A stretch of 64,000 bases of DNA from Maribacter caenipelagi (GTDB lineage Bacteria > Bacteroidota > Bacteroidia > Flavobacteriales > Flavobacteriaceae), in NCBI RefSeq assembly GCF_004364175.1, contig NZ_SNZW01000019.1, positions 48,510-112,509 on the forward strand, in the 5' to 3' direction. Below the pieces are notes generated by a model that searched no databases, was not told where the DNA came from, and saw only the letters and a program-made list of their open reading frames with translations. Positions 17,590 to 26,448 of this stretch are shown here, piece after piece (position 1 is the stretch's first letter; each line of letters begins with the position of its first letter). Made by a program: the position numbers and the translations under genes.

Positions 17590-18224
17590 TATAGTATATG
17601 TTTACTAGGTTCGTCTGGTGTAGCGTATGCGAATCTTGCCAAAAGTTGAGGTAGTGCATAAGCATCCAAACCATTGATAGCAGTAGTATTTACCTTATCT
17701 AACTGCAACCAACCGTCATCGTGCAAAATATCCTCCGGTAAATAAACATGTTCAATAGCGCCAATTATTAATAGACAACCATTCTCTTTAATTTCATATT
17801 CGTTGACATAGCTACACCCCAATTTAATAACACTCTCTTTTACATACGGAGCCTGAAAATTATCTAGATAAGATTCGGTTAAATTCGTTTTTGAAAACTC
17901 TGAAATATCTTCATCATAACTAGCGGCAGTATGGTGTGCATCTTCTATAATGGCTTCATTTACCTGGTTGACCGTGAAGAATCCACTTTCTTTAAAATTA
18001 GAATAGGTGTTTCTTTTTACCGTAAGTGGCCTTAAAATAAAGCCTAACATTGGTGGTGTACTACCGATATGAACTACAGAATTGAAAATAGCTAAATTAC
18101 TAATACCGGCACCTGATTTTGAACCTAATAGATTGGCAGATTTATATCCGGTGCAACTATTAATTAAATGAGCTCTGTATCTACTAGGCATTTTACCTAG
18201 GTCTTCTTTATTAAAATGTTTCAA
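17589..18224 (-). CDS. Flavin reductase / flavin-binding split-barrel family protein
   Basis: About 211 residues with TTG start at 18224, giving [10 protein letters not shown]. The longer frame from 18245 is unlikely because its TTG overlaps the -7 box. An ATG at 18191 is the other option. The core is [18 protein letters not shown], then [16 protein letters not shown] and GFFTVNQV, the FMN-binding split barrel of flavin reductases and related proteins. It may supply reduced flavin to the downstream photolyases, which need FADH-, or be an FMN-binding oxidoreductase. First gene of the operon. Confidence 0.82.
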   Translation of the reverse strand: MKHFNKEDLGKMPSRYRAHLINSCTGYKSANLLGSKSGAGISNLAIFNSVVHIGSTPPMLGFILRPLTVKRNTYSNFKESGFFTVNQVNEAIIEDAHHTAASYDEDISEFSKTNLTESYLDNFQAPYVKESVIKLGCSYVNEYEIKENGCLLIIGAIEHVYLPEDILHDDGWLQLDKVNTTAINGLDAYALPQLLARFAYATPDEPSKHIL

Positions 18225-18242
18225 GGTGTATATTTTGTTTAA

Positions 18243-18250
18243 CAAAAATA
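18243..18250 (-). promoter_or_regulatory. -7 promoter element (TATTTTTG) of the photolyase operon
   Basis: Exact TAnnTTTG on the minus strand, 18 bases before the TTG start at 18224. It would serve the four-gene operon. Confidence 0.5.
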
Positions 18251-18377
18251 ATTAAAAATTAAACAGATATGTACTCAATTAAGAAAATGATTTGCCTAGT
18301 TTATCTATTTATACAAGAAATGAAGGCATAATTTCCTATTTTTAACATTCAATTAATGTTGGCTTAAAGCCTTAAAC

Positions 18378-19721
18378 ATGACCCAAGAAAAAAAGAACAT
18401 TGCCATTATTGGTTCAGGCCTGGTAGGATCCTTGCTTGCCATTTACCTGAAACGATACGGACATCAAATTACAGTTTTCGATAGAAGACCAGATATTAGA
18501 AATATAGAATTTTCTGGTCGATCCATTAATCTTGCTATGAGCAATAGAGGGTGGAACGCTTTAAGGGCAGTTGGTATAGAAGACGAGATTAAAGAAATCG
18601 CCATACCCTTAGATAAAAGGGCAATGCATGTAATAGGGAAAGAACAATATTTTCAAAAATACGGTAAAGAAGGTGAAGCCATTTGGTCTATTTCACGTGG
18701 CGTTCTAAATAAACGCATGATCGATTTGGCAGAACAAAGCGGAGTAGAATTTCGTTTCGAGGAGAAGGTTTGGGATATAGATTTACCAGGCGCCAAAGTA
18801 TTTACAGGTGAAAGTGAGAAAGGGGAGTGGGTCGAATACCCGTTCGATCTGGTATTTGGTTGCGACGGAGCATTTTCGCGAGTTCGTCATAAGATGCAGC
18901 GGCGCAGTAGGTTTGATTATTCTCAGCGTTTTATCGATGTTGGGTATAAAGAATTGACTATACCGGCTAATGCAGATGGTTCTCATAAATTAGACAAGAA
19001 TTCTTTTCATATATGGCCACGTGGTAAATTTATGTTTATTGCCATGCCAAATTTAGATGGAAGTTTTACCTGTACGTTATTTATGCCCTTTGAAGGTGAT
19101 GTTTCTTTTGAAAATATTAAGACCAAAAAAGAAGCAGTTCATTTCTTCAATACGTATTTTCCGAATGTTATGGATGATATAGAGAATCTTACAGAAGATT
19201 TCTTTAAGAACCCCACTAGCGCCATGGTAACAATGAAATGCTACCCTTGGACCTACTGGGACAAAGTTGCTCTGGTAGGCGATTCTGCGCATGCCGTAGT
19301 ACCGTTTTACGGACAAGGAATGAATGCTGGCTTTGAAGATATTTTTGTATTGGATGAAATTATAAAGGAATTCGGAGATGACTGGGAACGTATTTTTTCT
19401 ACGTATCAGGAAAAGCGTAAACCAAATGCAGATGCTATAGCGGAATTAAGTTATCGCAATTTTGTGGAGATGAGTAGTAAAACAGCAGATGTTAATTTTC
19501 TGCTTCAAAAAAAGATTGAAAAGCACTTTTCGGCAAAGCATCCAGAAAAATGGATTCCCGCTTACAGTAGAGTAACATTCTCAAATAGACCCTATGCAGA
19601 AGCACTGGCAGAAGGTGATGCTCAAGAAGAAATCATGAGAGAAGTAATGAAACTGCCAAATATAGCAGCGAAATGGGATAGTGAAGAAGTTGAAAAACTA
19701 ATGTTGAAGCTAATCGGGTAG
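18378..19721 (+). CDS. kmo: Kynurenine 3-monooxygenase
   Basis: 447 residues, full length. It hydroxylates kynurenine to 3-hydroxykynurenine with FAD and NADPH. The Rossmann GSGLVGS lies at residues 12-18, the FAD-recycling stretch is VALVGDSAHAV, followed by PFYGQGMNAGFED, characteristic of Kmo. The C-terminal part is membrane-associated in eukaryotes; here it stays hydrophilic. With kynU (8.5 kb) it completes the route to 3-hydroxyanthranilate. It ends abutting the DUF4174 gene, convergently with no gap. Confidence 0.95.
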   Translation: MTQEKKNIAIIGSGLVGSLLAIYLKRYGHQITVFDRRPDIRNIEFSGRSINLAMSNRGWNALRAVGIEDEIKEIAIPLDKRAMHVIGKEQYFQKYGKEGEAIWSISRGVLNKRMIDLAEQSGVEFRFEEKVWDIDLPGAKVFTGESEKGEWVEYPFDLVFGCDGAFSRVRHKMQRRSRFDYSQRFIDVGYKELTIPANADGSHKLDKNSFHIWPRGKFMFIAMPNLDGSFTCTLFMPFEGDVSFENIKTKKEAVHFFNTYFPNVMDDIENLTEDFFKNPTSAMVTMKCYPWTYWDKVALVGDSAHAVVPFYGQGMNAGFEDIFVLDEIIKEFGDDWERIFSTYQEKRKPNADAIAELSYRNFVEMSSKTADVNFLLQKKIEKHFSAKHPEKWIPAYSRVTFSNRPYAEALAEGDAQEEIMREVMKLPNIAAKWDSEEVEKLMLKLIG

Positions 19722-20135
19722 TTATTTATTAGACCTCATTTCACTTTTACGCATTGGCATACTATCTATTAGAAGAAACAAGTTTTCTAAATTAAAAGGG
19801 TATGGGGCTTTAACCTTAATTCCGCCATCTTTTCCTATTAAAATATAACCTTTGAAGATCTCGGGCAGTATATCTGATTTCTTTATACCAGTAGCTTTTC
19901 TATTAGTGTTATAAAATACATCGTCTTTGTAAACGAAAACACGAATATCTCTTTCGGTATATTTAGAGGCATTGGTATCAATAATTTCTAAGGCAGATTT
20001 TACTTCGTTAGCATTCGTATCGTTTTCATAAAGAACTATAATTCTATTCTTCCATTTAAAATCAGATATATTTTGAGCTTCTACGTTCAAAGTTTGCATC
20101 ATCATAAAAGTGAAAAAGATTTTTAGAGATTTCAT
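19722..20135 (-). CDS. DUF4174 secreted protein
   Basis: 137 residues from ATG 20135, chosen because it opens a signal peptide (MKSLKIFFTFMMMQTLNVEAQ); an ATG at 20153 would put a hydrophilic start before it. The mature protein shows FKWKNRIIVLYENDTN and a thioredoxin-like beta-alpha pattern around GYILIGKDGGIKVKA, as in DUF4174. It has no redox cysteines. Likely periplasmic; the function is unknown. Its stop touches kmo's stop. Confidence 0.82.
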   Translation of the reverse strand: MKSLKIFFTFMMMQTLNVEAQNISDFKWKNRIIVLYENDTNANEVKSALEIIDTNASKYTERDIRVFVYKDDVFYNTNRKATGIKKSDILPEIFKGYILIGKDGGIKVKAPYPFNLENLFLLIDSMPMRKSEMRSNK

Positions 20136-20154
20136 AGTTATGAATTTAAACAAA

Positions 20155-20183
20155 AAAAAGCCATCTTTTAAAGATGGCTTTTT
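20155..20183 (-). terminator. Rho-independent terminator after the zinc-ribbon-family gene
   Basis: Stem AAAAAGCCATCTT with AAGATGGCTTTTT and a three-base loop, with T's on the minus-strand side. It ends the operon of the 20207 and 20988 genes. Confidence 0.85.
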
Positions 20184-20206
20184 AAATATAAATTAGATGT
20201 TTGCTA

Positions 20207-20986
20207 TTATAGTTTAGCGAACATTTTTTGCATTTTTTCACTTTCCTCCTCAGCTAATGTTGGGTCAACTAAAATACGACCACTATGCTCATCGGTGATA
20301 ATCTTCTTTCTTGAAGCAATTTCAACCTGAACCTGAGGTGGAATAGTAAAGAAAGAACCACCAGAAGCACCTCTTTCAATTGGCACAACTGCTAAACCAT
20401 TCTTAACATTGTTACGAATGCGTGCATAAGCCTTTACTAAACGCTCTTCAATTTTATCTTGAAATTTGATAGACTCTTCTAATAACGCTTTTTCTTCTTT
20501 CTCAGTTTCGGCAAGAATAGCATTCAGTTCGCTTTTCTTATGCTTAAGGTGAGCCTCACGTTCGGACAAACGTTCTTTAGTTTCAGAAATAACCGCTTTC
20601 TTCTGGTCAATTTGAGCTTTAAATTCTTTAATGTTCTTTTCAGCTAATTGAATTTCCAATTCTTGAAATTCCAATTCTTTACTGATAGAGTTGAATTCTC
20701 TACTGTTACGAACATTTTTTTGCTGCTCGCCATATTTTTTAATTAATGCCTTTGCTTCTTCAATAAGGTTCTTCTTAGCACCGATTTCAAAATTGATATT
20801 CTCTAAATCAGATTTAAGTTTATCCATTCTCGTTTTTAGGCCAAGGACTTCATCTTCCAAATCTTCTACTTCTAAAGGAAGTTCACCACGAACATTCCTT
20901 ATTTCATCAACCCTAGAATCAATTAATTGCAAATCATATAATGCTCTTAACTTTGCTTCTACAGATGAATCTTCTTTTTTTGCCAT
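20207..20986 (-). CDS. C4-type zinc-ribbon family coiled-coil protein with lost zinc ligands
   Basis: 259 residues, coiled coil over most of the length (about residues 20-190). The C-terminus matches the PF02591 zinc ribbon by GGSFFTIPPQVQVEI and SGRILVDPT, where the family usually has CSGC ... IPPQ ... CENCGRIL. All four cysteines are absent here, so the zinc site is degenerate. It sits one base after the Nif3-like gene, the usual partner, in one operon. The role is unknown; possibly a structural or regulatory partner of Nif3. Confidence 0.88.
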   Translation of the reverse strand: MAKKEDSSVEAKLRALYDLQLIDSRVDEIRNVRGELPLEVEDLEDEVLGLKTRMDKLKSDLENINFEIGAKKNLIEEAKALIKKYGEQQKNVRNSREFNSISKELEFQELEIQLAEKNIKEFKAQIDQKKAVISETKERLSEREAHLKHKKSELNAILAETEKEEKALLEESIKFQDKIEERLVKAYARIRNNVKNGLAVVPIERGASGGSFFTIPPQVQVEIASRKKIITDEHSGRILVDPTLAEEESEKMQKMFAKL

Positions 20987-20987
20987 A

Positions 20988-22082
20988 TTAAAAATAATTG
21001 ATGGGATTTGTTATACTTTCCGATAAATGGATTGCAAAATTAGGAATTTTTTTCGTAAGATAATCAACTAAAAGGTTTTTTGTAAACTGCTCAGTTTCAA
21101 AGTGTCCTATATCTGCCAAAACTATTTGGTTTTCAGCCTCGTAAAATTGATGGTATTTTAGGTCTGCGGTAACAAATACGTCTGCTCCGGCAGCTTTTGC
21201 TGAGCCAATGGCAAATGAACCGCTACCGCCAAGTACAGCTACTTTTTTAACCGGTTTATTTAAAAAATTAGAATGCCGTACCAATTTAGCATTCATTTTA
21301 TGCTTTAAATGGTCAAGAAACTCGATTTCAGAGACTTCTTTATCTAATTCTCCGACCATACCCATGCCAATGTTTTGGTTCGTATTTTCTATGGTTTGCA
21401 CATCATAGGCAACCTCTTCGTAAGGGTGAGAAGACAACAAAGCCTTAATTATGGTAGATTCTTCATTCTTGCCAAAAACACATGTAAGCATAGTTTCATT
21501 TTCAGTATGCGTAGTGCCAATGCTTCCTTTTACAGGGTTTGCATCTGAATTCGCTTTATAAGTACCATTGCCCTCAACTGTAAAACTACAATCAGAATAA
21601 TTGCCGATATCACCTGCGCCGGCTTTAAAAAGGGCATTTTTTACTTCTTCTAGATTGTTATTAGGAATATAAGTGGTCAGTTTTTTAATCGTATTTTTTT
21701 GAGGAATCAATATTTGGGTGTTCGATAACCCTAAAACCTCACAGATTTTGGTATTTACCCCATGTCGAGCATTGTCGAGAGCTGTATGGTTAGAATATAT
21801 GGCGATATCGTTTTTGATCGCTTTGATAACTACACGCTCCACATAGTTTTTACCGGTAATTTTTTTTAATCCTCCGAAAATAATTGGGTGAAAGCTTACG
21901 ATTAGGTTACACTTTTTAGCAATAGCTTCATCGACAACATTTTCTAAAGTATCTAAGGTAACCAGTACTCCGGTTACTTCATTAGATGCGTTACCGACTA
22001 ACAAACCTACATTGTCAAAATCTTCAGCATAGGTCAGCGGGGCAAATTCTTCTAGGATATGGGTGATGTCTTTTACGGTCAT
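20988..22082 (-). CDS. Nif3-like dinuclear metal centre protein
   Basis: 364 residues from ATG 22082; a longer frame from TTG 22106 overlaps the -7 box and is rejected. Two NIF3 halves are interrupted by a central ~130-residue PII/CutA-like insert, as in the YqfO subtype. Metal-site histidines are visible in SFHPIIFG, IYSNHTALD and DIGHFETEQF. It forms hexameric toroids; its enzymatic role is unsettled (GTP cyclohydrolase-like or unknown). Operon with the zinc-ribbon-family protein. Confidence 0.92.
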   Translation of the reverse strand: MTVKDITHILEEFAPLTYAEDFDNVGLLVGNASNEVTGVLVTLDTLENVVDEAIAKKCNLIVSFHPIIFGGLKKITGKNYVERVVIKAIKNDIAIYSNHTALDNARHGVNTKICEVLGLSNTQILIPQKNTIKKLTTYIPNNNLEEVKNALFKAGAGDIGNYSDCSFTVEGNGTYKANSDANPVKGSIGTTHTENETMLTCVFGKNEESTIIKALLSSHPYEEVAYDVQTIENTNQNIGMGMVGELDKEVSEIEFLDHLKHKMNAKLVRHSNFLNKPVKKVAVLGGSGSFAIGSAKAAGADVFVTADLKYHQFYEAENQIVLADIGHFETEQFTKNLLVDYLTKKIPNFAIHLSESITNPINYF

Positions 22083-22103
22083 TTTATTGAAAAATAAGAT
22101 ATT

Positions 22104-22111
22104 CAAAGATA
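22104..22111 (-). promoter_or_regulatory. -7 promoter element (TATCTTTG) for the Nif3 operon
   Basis: Exact TAnnTTTG on the minus strand, 21 bases before the ATG at 22082. It overlaps the rejected start at 22106. Confidence 0.5.
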
Positions 22112-22132
22112 AATTATTATAATTTCGTTCTG

Positions 22133-23134
22133 ATGCAGGTGTTACGAAAACTTCTTTTTCCTATTTCATTAATCTACGGATTAATTGTGTTTCTTAGAAA
22201 TCGATTATATGATTGGGGCATATTTTCTTCTAAATCATTTGATACAAAAACTATTTGTGTAGGTAATTTAAGTGTAGGCGGAACTGGTAAGACTCCTATG
22301 ATCGAGCTATTAGTGCGTGAACTTTCTGAAAAGTTTGATGTAGCTATATTGAGTAGGGGGTACAAAAGGAAATCAGAAGGATTTTTACTGTCAGATGAAC
22401 AAACCAGTGTTGAGGATTTGGGTGATGAACCTTTTCAGTTGAAATCAAAGTTTCCTAAAGTTACTGTTGCTGTTGATGCCGATAGAAGAAATGGAATCGG
22501 TCAACTTGAGCAAAAGATAAATGCTGATGTTATTCTGCTAGATGATGCCTTTCAGCATAGAAAAGTAAAAGCTGGGTTATCTATTTTGTTGACCGCTCAT
22601 GATAATTTATATACGAAAGATTGGTATTTGCCAACGGGTGATTTAAGAGATTCTAAGAGAGAGGCGTGTAGGGCAAATTTAATTGTAGTTACAAAATGTC
22701 CGGCTAACTTATCGTCATCAGAAAAGGACAAAATTAGAGCTAGTATTGACCCTAAGTTCCATCAAAAAGTATTGTTCAGTTATTTATCTTATAATAAAGA
22801 GCTAAAGGGATCAGGGCTGTCATTAGATGCGTTGAAGGGAAAAAAAGTAACCTTGGTGACGGGTATTGCGAATCCTGCTCCCTTAGTAAAGTTTCTAATC
22901 TCAGAAGGAATTACGTTTGAACATTTAAAATACAATGATCATCATTTCTTTACTGATCAAGAAATTGAACTTTTAAAAGAAAAGGAATGTATTCTTACTA
23001 CTGAAAAGGATTATGTACGTTTAAAATCTAAGATAACGGGATTACACTATATAGAAGTGAAACATGAGTTTTTTGAAAATGATCGCGAACTTTTGAAAAA
23101 GGAATTACTACAATTTATGACAACGATTTCTTAG
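22133..23134 (+). CDS. lpxK: Tetraacyldisaccharide 4'-kinase
   Basis: 333 residues. It phosphorylates the 4' position of the lipid A disaccharide at the inner membrane. There is an N-terminal membrane anchor, and the Walker A is VGNLSVGGTGKTP near residues 43-55. The mid-region LLDDAFQHRKVKAGLSIL carries LpxK's DDGFQH-type motif. Its 3' end overlaps the convergent histidine kinase gene by 20 bases. It shows that the organism makes lipid A. Confidence 0.94.
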   Translation: MQVLRKLLFPISLIYGLIVFLRNRLYDWGIFSSKSFDTKTICVGNLSVGGTGKTPMIELLVRELSEKFDVAILSRGYKRKSEGFLLSDEQTSVEDLGDEPFQLKSKFPKVTVAVDADRRNGIGQLEQKINADVILLDDAFQHRKVKAGLSILLTAHDNLYTKDWYLPTGDLRDSKREACRANLIVVTKCPANLSSSEKDKIRASIDPKFHQKVLFSYLSYNKELKGSGLSLDALKGKKVTLVTGIANPAPLVKFLISEGITFEHLKYNDHHFFTDQEIELLKEKECILTTEKDYVRLKSKITGLHYIEVKHEFFENDRELLKKELLQFMTTIS

Positions 23135-25334
23135 CTCTTTTATCAAAAATATTCTCACCTATCTTTTGATAAAAAACATCGGGCTTAAATGGCTTGGTAA
23201 CCACGTCGTCACAACCTGCGGCATAGAAACTTTCTAAACTGTCATCAAGTGAAATAGCTGTTAAGGCAATTATAGGAGTGTCTTGATTGAATTTTCTAAT
23301 TTCAATGGTCGCTTCTTCTCCGCTGATACCCGGCATATGAATATCCATTAAAATTGCATCGTATACATTTTCTTGTGCAGCCGTGATCGCCTCATGACCA
23401 TTGTTGGCAATATCACTGGTCATATCTCTTTTAGAAAGCATCTTTTTTGTAATAACCTGGTTAATTTTGTTATCCTCGACAATGAGCAAATGCAACCCTT
23501 TAAAATCATAATCTTTAGGCGTAATTTCAAACGAAATATCTTCAGAAGCGCTGTCAATGTACTTCATTTTAATTTCAAAGAAGAAAGAACTGCCTTCTCC
23601 TAAAGAGCTCTCAAGCTCAATTTTACTTTCAAATAAGCTCAATAAGCTTTTAACAATGGTAAGACCTAAACCAGTGCCACCATATTCTCTATTAATCTGA
23701 ATGGAGCCTTGTTCAAATCCTTCGAAAATGCTTTTTTGCTTTTCTTTTGAGATGCCGATACCATTATCTTTAACTTCAAAATAGATAGTAATATCATCTT
23801 CGATTTTGTTCAATAATTTGGCAATAACCTTTACCTCACCACCTTTGGTGAATTTGATGGAGTTACCAATCAAATTCATAAAAATTTGGGATAGTTTAAG
23901 TGGGTCGCTCAGTAAATTGTTTGGTATATCTGAATCGTATTCTAAAACTAAGTCTGTTTTGTTCGACTTAGCACTTTGGCTTAAAGAATTAATTACTTCA
24001 TTAATCACCTTACTAAGGTTAAACTCCATGTTTAGGGGTTCTAATTTGTTCGCATCAATTTTGTTGATGTGAAGAATGTCATTAATAAAGTTAAGTAAGT
24101 AGTCTCCTGAGAATTTCAGTGCCTTTAAATGTTCTTTTTGATGCTCTTCTGGATTTTCTTCCAATAGAAGGTGTGTCAATCCTGTAACAGCGTACAAGGG
24201 TGTTCTAAGTTCGTGACTCACTGTAGAAAGGAAGTTCGTTTTTGCTTCCATAGCTTGTACGGCGCCATCACGAGCAATTTGTAGTTCTTTGTTTTTAGTC
24301 TGTAAAAGGTCGTTCGTTTTTAACTTAATCTGATTGTTTCTATACAGTGTAACTGCTAATAATGAAATAATGATTAAAAATGCAGAAGTTAAAATTGCCG
24401 TTAGTTCAGACCTGTTTTGAGATTCGGTAAGCTCTTCTATTTTTTTCTCTTGGCGTGCAATCTCTTCTGTTTTGTAATCATCCCTGATTTTATCTGCTGT
24501 TTTAGCTTCAATTTTATTTTTGTCGATATTAAATATCGAATCTTTTAATTGCACCAGATTTTGGGTATTTACAAGAGACTTTTGGTATAAACCTAACCTT
24601 TCATAAACAGAAGATAACAATGTGTTTGAATTTTTAATGTCTTCTAAAAATCCGTTATCAATTGCTAGCTTTAGAGCGTTCTCTCCGTTTTTTGCAGCTT
24701 CAGATAAATTATCGATTTTTAAATTTAACTCGGCAAGTGTTAGGTAAGCCTGTGTGGTCAGGTATTCTTTTTCGTAAAGATCGGTATTTACAATAAGTGA
24801 GTTTAAATTTTTAGTGGCGCTATCGTATTTCTCTAAACTGAGATATACCTTTGCCTCGGTCAATAACAGATTATTGTAAAAATTACGATCGTTATTTAGT
24901 TGTTTAGCTTCATTGAGCATAAACAATGCTTGAAAATTTCGGTTACTTCTATGTAAAAGAATTGCTTCAATATATTTGTGCATACCATCTCCATATGGGT
25001 ATGCGATATCTTTTAAAAGAACACTGGCACGATCCCAATAAAATTCAGTGTCGCCTTCTTTGTCAATCTTTAAGTAGAGTAGTGCTAATTCGTGTAAACT
25101 GTCGATAAGACCTTTAATATCTTCACCTTTTTCAGCTTCATTTGCAGCAGTATTTAGTGTTTCAAGCGCAAGATCGATTTTATCTTGGTTCTTAAATTTT
25201 CTTGCTTGATCGAAATAAGGTTGTATGTCTATTTGTGCAATGGCATCTTGGGAAAATAGGGTAGTGGTAGTCGCCAAAATTAAAATGGTGACTAATAAAA
25301 TTCTTAATGCTTTATTTAAAAATAAAAACTTCAA
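23115..25334 (-). CDS. TPR-containing hybrid sensor histidine kinase
   Basis: 739 residues. Signal-like N-terminus (ending SQ near residue 29), periplasmic TPR helices (about 30-290), one membrane helix (about 312-332, AFLIIISLLAVTLYRNN), then a HisKA box FLSTVSHELRTPL with the phospho-His, HATPase_c (IFMNLIGNSIKFT, DNGIGISKE, GGTGLGLTI), and a C-terminal receiver with Asp in AILMDIHMPG. The start is TTG at 25334, overlapping the gap stop by four bases (TTGA), so it is coupled to GAPDH. The 3' end overlaps lpxK convergently by 20 bases. Confidence 0.92.
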   Translation of the reverse strand: MKFLFLNKALRILLVTILILATTTTLFSQDAIAQIDIQPYFDQARKFKNQDKIDLALETLNTAANEAEKGEDIKGLIDSLHELALLYLKIDKEGDTEFYWDRASVLLKDIAYPYGDGMHKYIEAILLHRSNRNFQALFMLNEAKQLNNDRNFYNNLLLTEAKVYLSLEKYDSATKNLNSLIVNTDLYEKEYLTTQAYLTLAELNLKIDNLSEAAKNGENALKLAIDNGFLEDIKNSNTLLSSVYERLGLYQKSLVNTQNLVQLKDSIFNIDKNKIEAKTADKIRDDYKTEEIARQEKKIEELTESQNRSELTAILTSAFLIIISLLAVTLYRNNQIKLKTNDLLQTKNKELQIARDGAVQAMEAKTNFLSTVSHELRTPLYAVTGLTHLLLEENPEEHQKEHLKALKFSGDYLLNFINDILHINKIDANKLEPLNMEFNLSKVINEVINSLSQSAKSNKTDLVLEYDSDIPNNLLSDPLKLSQIFMNLIGNSIKFTKGGEVKVIAKLLNKIEDDITIYFEVKDNGIGISKEKQKSIFEGFEQGSIQINREYGGTGLGLTIVKSLLSLFESKIELESSLGEGSSFFFEIKMKYIDSASEDISFEITPKDYDFKGLHLLIVEDNKINQVITKKMLSKRDMTSDIANNGHEAITAAQENVYDAILMDIHMPGISGEEATIEIRKFNQDTPIIALTAISLDDSLESFYAAGCDDVVTKPFKPDVFYQKIGENIFDKRAKKSLS

Positions 25335-26341
25335 ATATAATTTTTAGTACTAATAAAATTAATTAAATCTATAATTCTACTGCTATATCCGGTTTCGTTA
25401 TCGTACCAGCCGATAATTTTAACCATTTTTCCTATTACAGAGGTCATCAAAGAATCAAACGTACAAGAATAGCAACTATTGTTTATATCAATAGAAACTA
25501 TTGGGTCATTAGTGTAGTGTACAATATTTTTAAAATGGTTCTGTGATGCTTTTTCAAATGTAGAGTTTATTTCTTCAATACTTGTAGCTCGTTTTACATT
25601 CAATGTAATATCTGTTAACGACCCATTAGGTACCGGTACTCTTATGCCACAACCCCCAATAGTATCTGCCAATTCGGGGAATATTTTGGTCAATGCTTTT
25701 GCTGCACCTGTAGTAGTTGGTACGATAGATTGCGATGCCGCACGAGCCCTTCTTAAATCTCTATGAGGTTGATCATGTAGGCTTTGATCTGTAGTGTAAG
25801 AATGTATGGTTGTAATATAGGCTTGTTCGATACCACATAAATCATTGATAATTTTTATCATTGGCGCAGCATTGTTCGTAGTGCAAGACGCATTAGATAT
25901 AATATCGTCAGATTTTGTCAATGTATTTTCATTGATACCAAAGACAATCATTTTTATATCATCTTCAGTTGGTGGTACAGATAGAATAACTTTTTTAGCA
26001 CCATTTTTAATATGAAATGATAATGACTCTCTATCCTTGAATTTGCCGGTACATTCTACAACAACATCTACCGCTGTCAATGACCAGTTTATTTTAGATG
26101 GGTGAGATTCGTTGTACAACGAAATAGCGTTTCCGTTCACAATAATGTGCTCTTCGTCATGTGAAATATCATGAGGCGAGGTACCGTGAATACTATCGTA
26201 TTTTAATAGATGCGAAAGTGTACGGGTATCTGCAAGATCATTAATAGCAACCACATTTAAAATTTCATGCGATTGTAGAAGGCGAAATAGGGTTCTGCCT
26301 ATTCTTCCAAAACCATTAATGCCGATGTTCAGTTTATGCAT
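25331..26341 (-). CDS. gap: Type I glyceraldehyde-3-phosphate dehydrogenase
   Basis: 336 residues. NAD-binding start INGFGRIGRT (residues 8-17), catalytic Cys153 in ISNASCTTN, and the partner His180 in TTIHSYT. It oxidises glyceraldehyde-3-phosphate in glycolysis or runs in reverse in gluconeogenesis. It is the first gene of a two-gene unit with the hybrid kinase, an unusual partner. The sequence is somewhat diverged, so it could be a second, specialised copy; whether another gap exists lies outside the window. Confidence 0.93.
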   Translation of the reverse strand: MHKLNIGINGFGRIGRTLFRLLQSHEILNVVAINDLADTRTLSHLLKYDSIHGTSPHDISHDEEHIIVNGNAISLYNESHPSKINWSLTAVDVVVECTGKFKDRESLSFHIKNGAKKVILSVPPTEDDIKMIVFGINENTLTKSDDIISNASCTTNNAAPMIKIINDLCGIEQAYITTIHSYTTDQSLHDQPHRDLRRARAASQSIVPTTTGAAKALTKIFPELADTIGGCGIRVPVPNGSLTDITLNVKRATSIEEINSTFEKASQNHFKNIVHYTNDPIVSIDINNSCYSCTFDSLMTSVIGKMVKIIGWYDNETGYSSRIIDLINFISTKNYI

Positions 26342-26448
26342 TGGTTACCGATGGATGTGCTTGGTTAATACTCATATTTCCATGTAATTAGAACAGGCTA
26401 TTTCTCTTAGATTATTTCTAAGTAAATAAGAAGTACGTTCTTGTAGAA

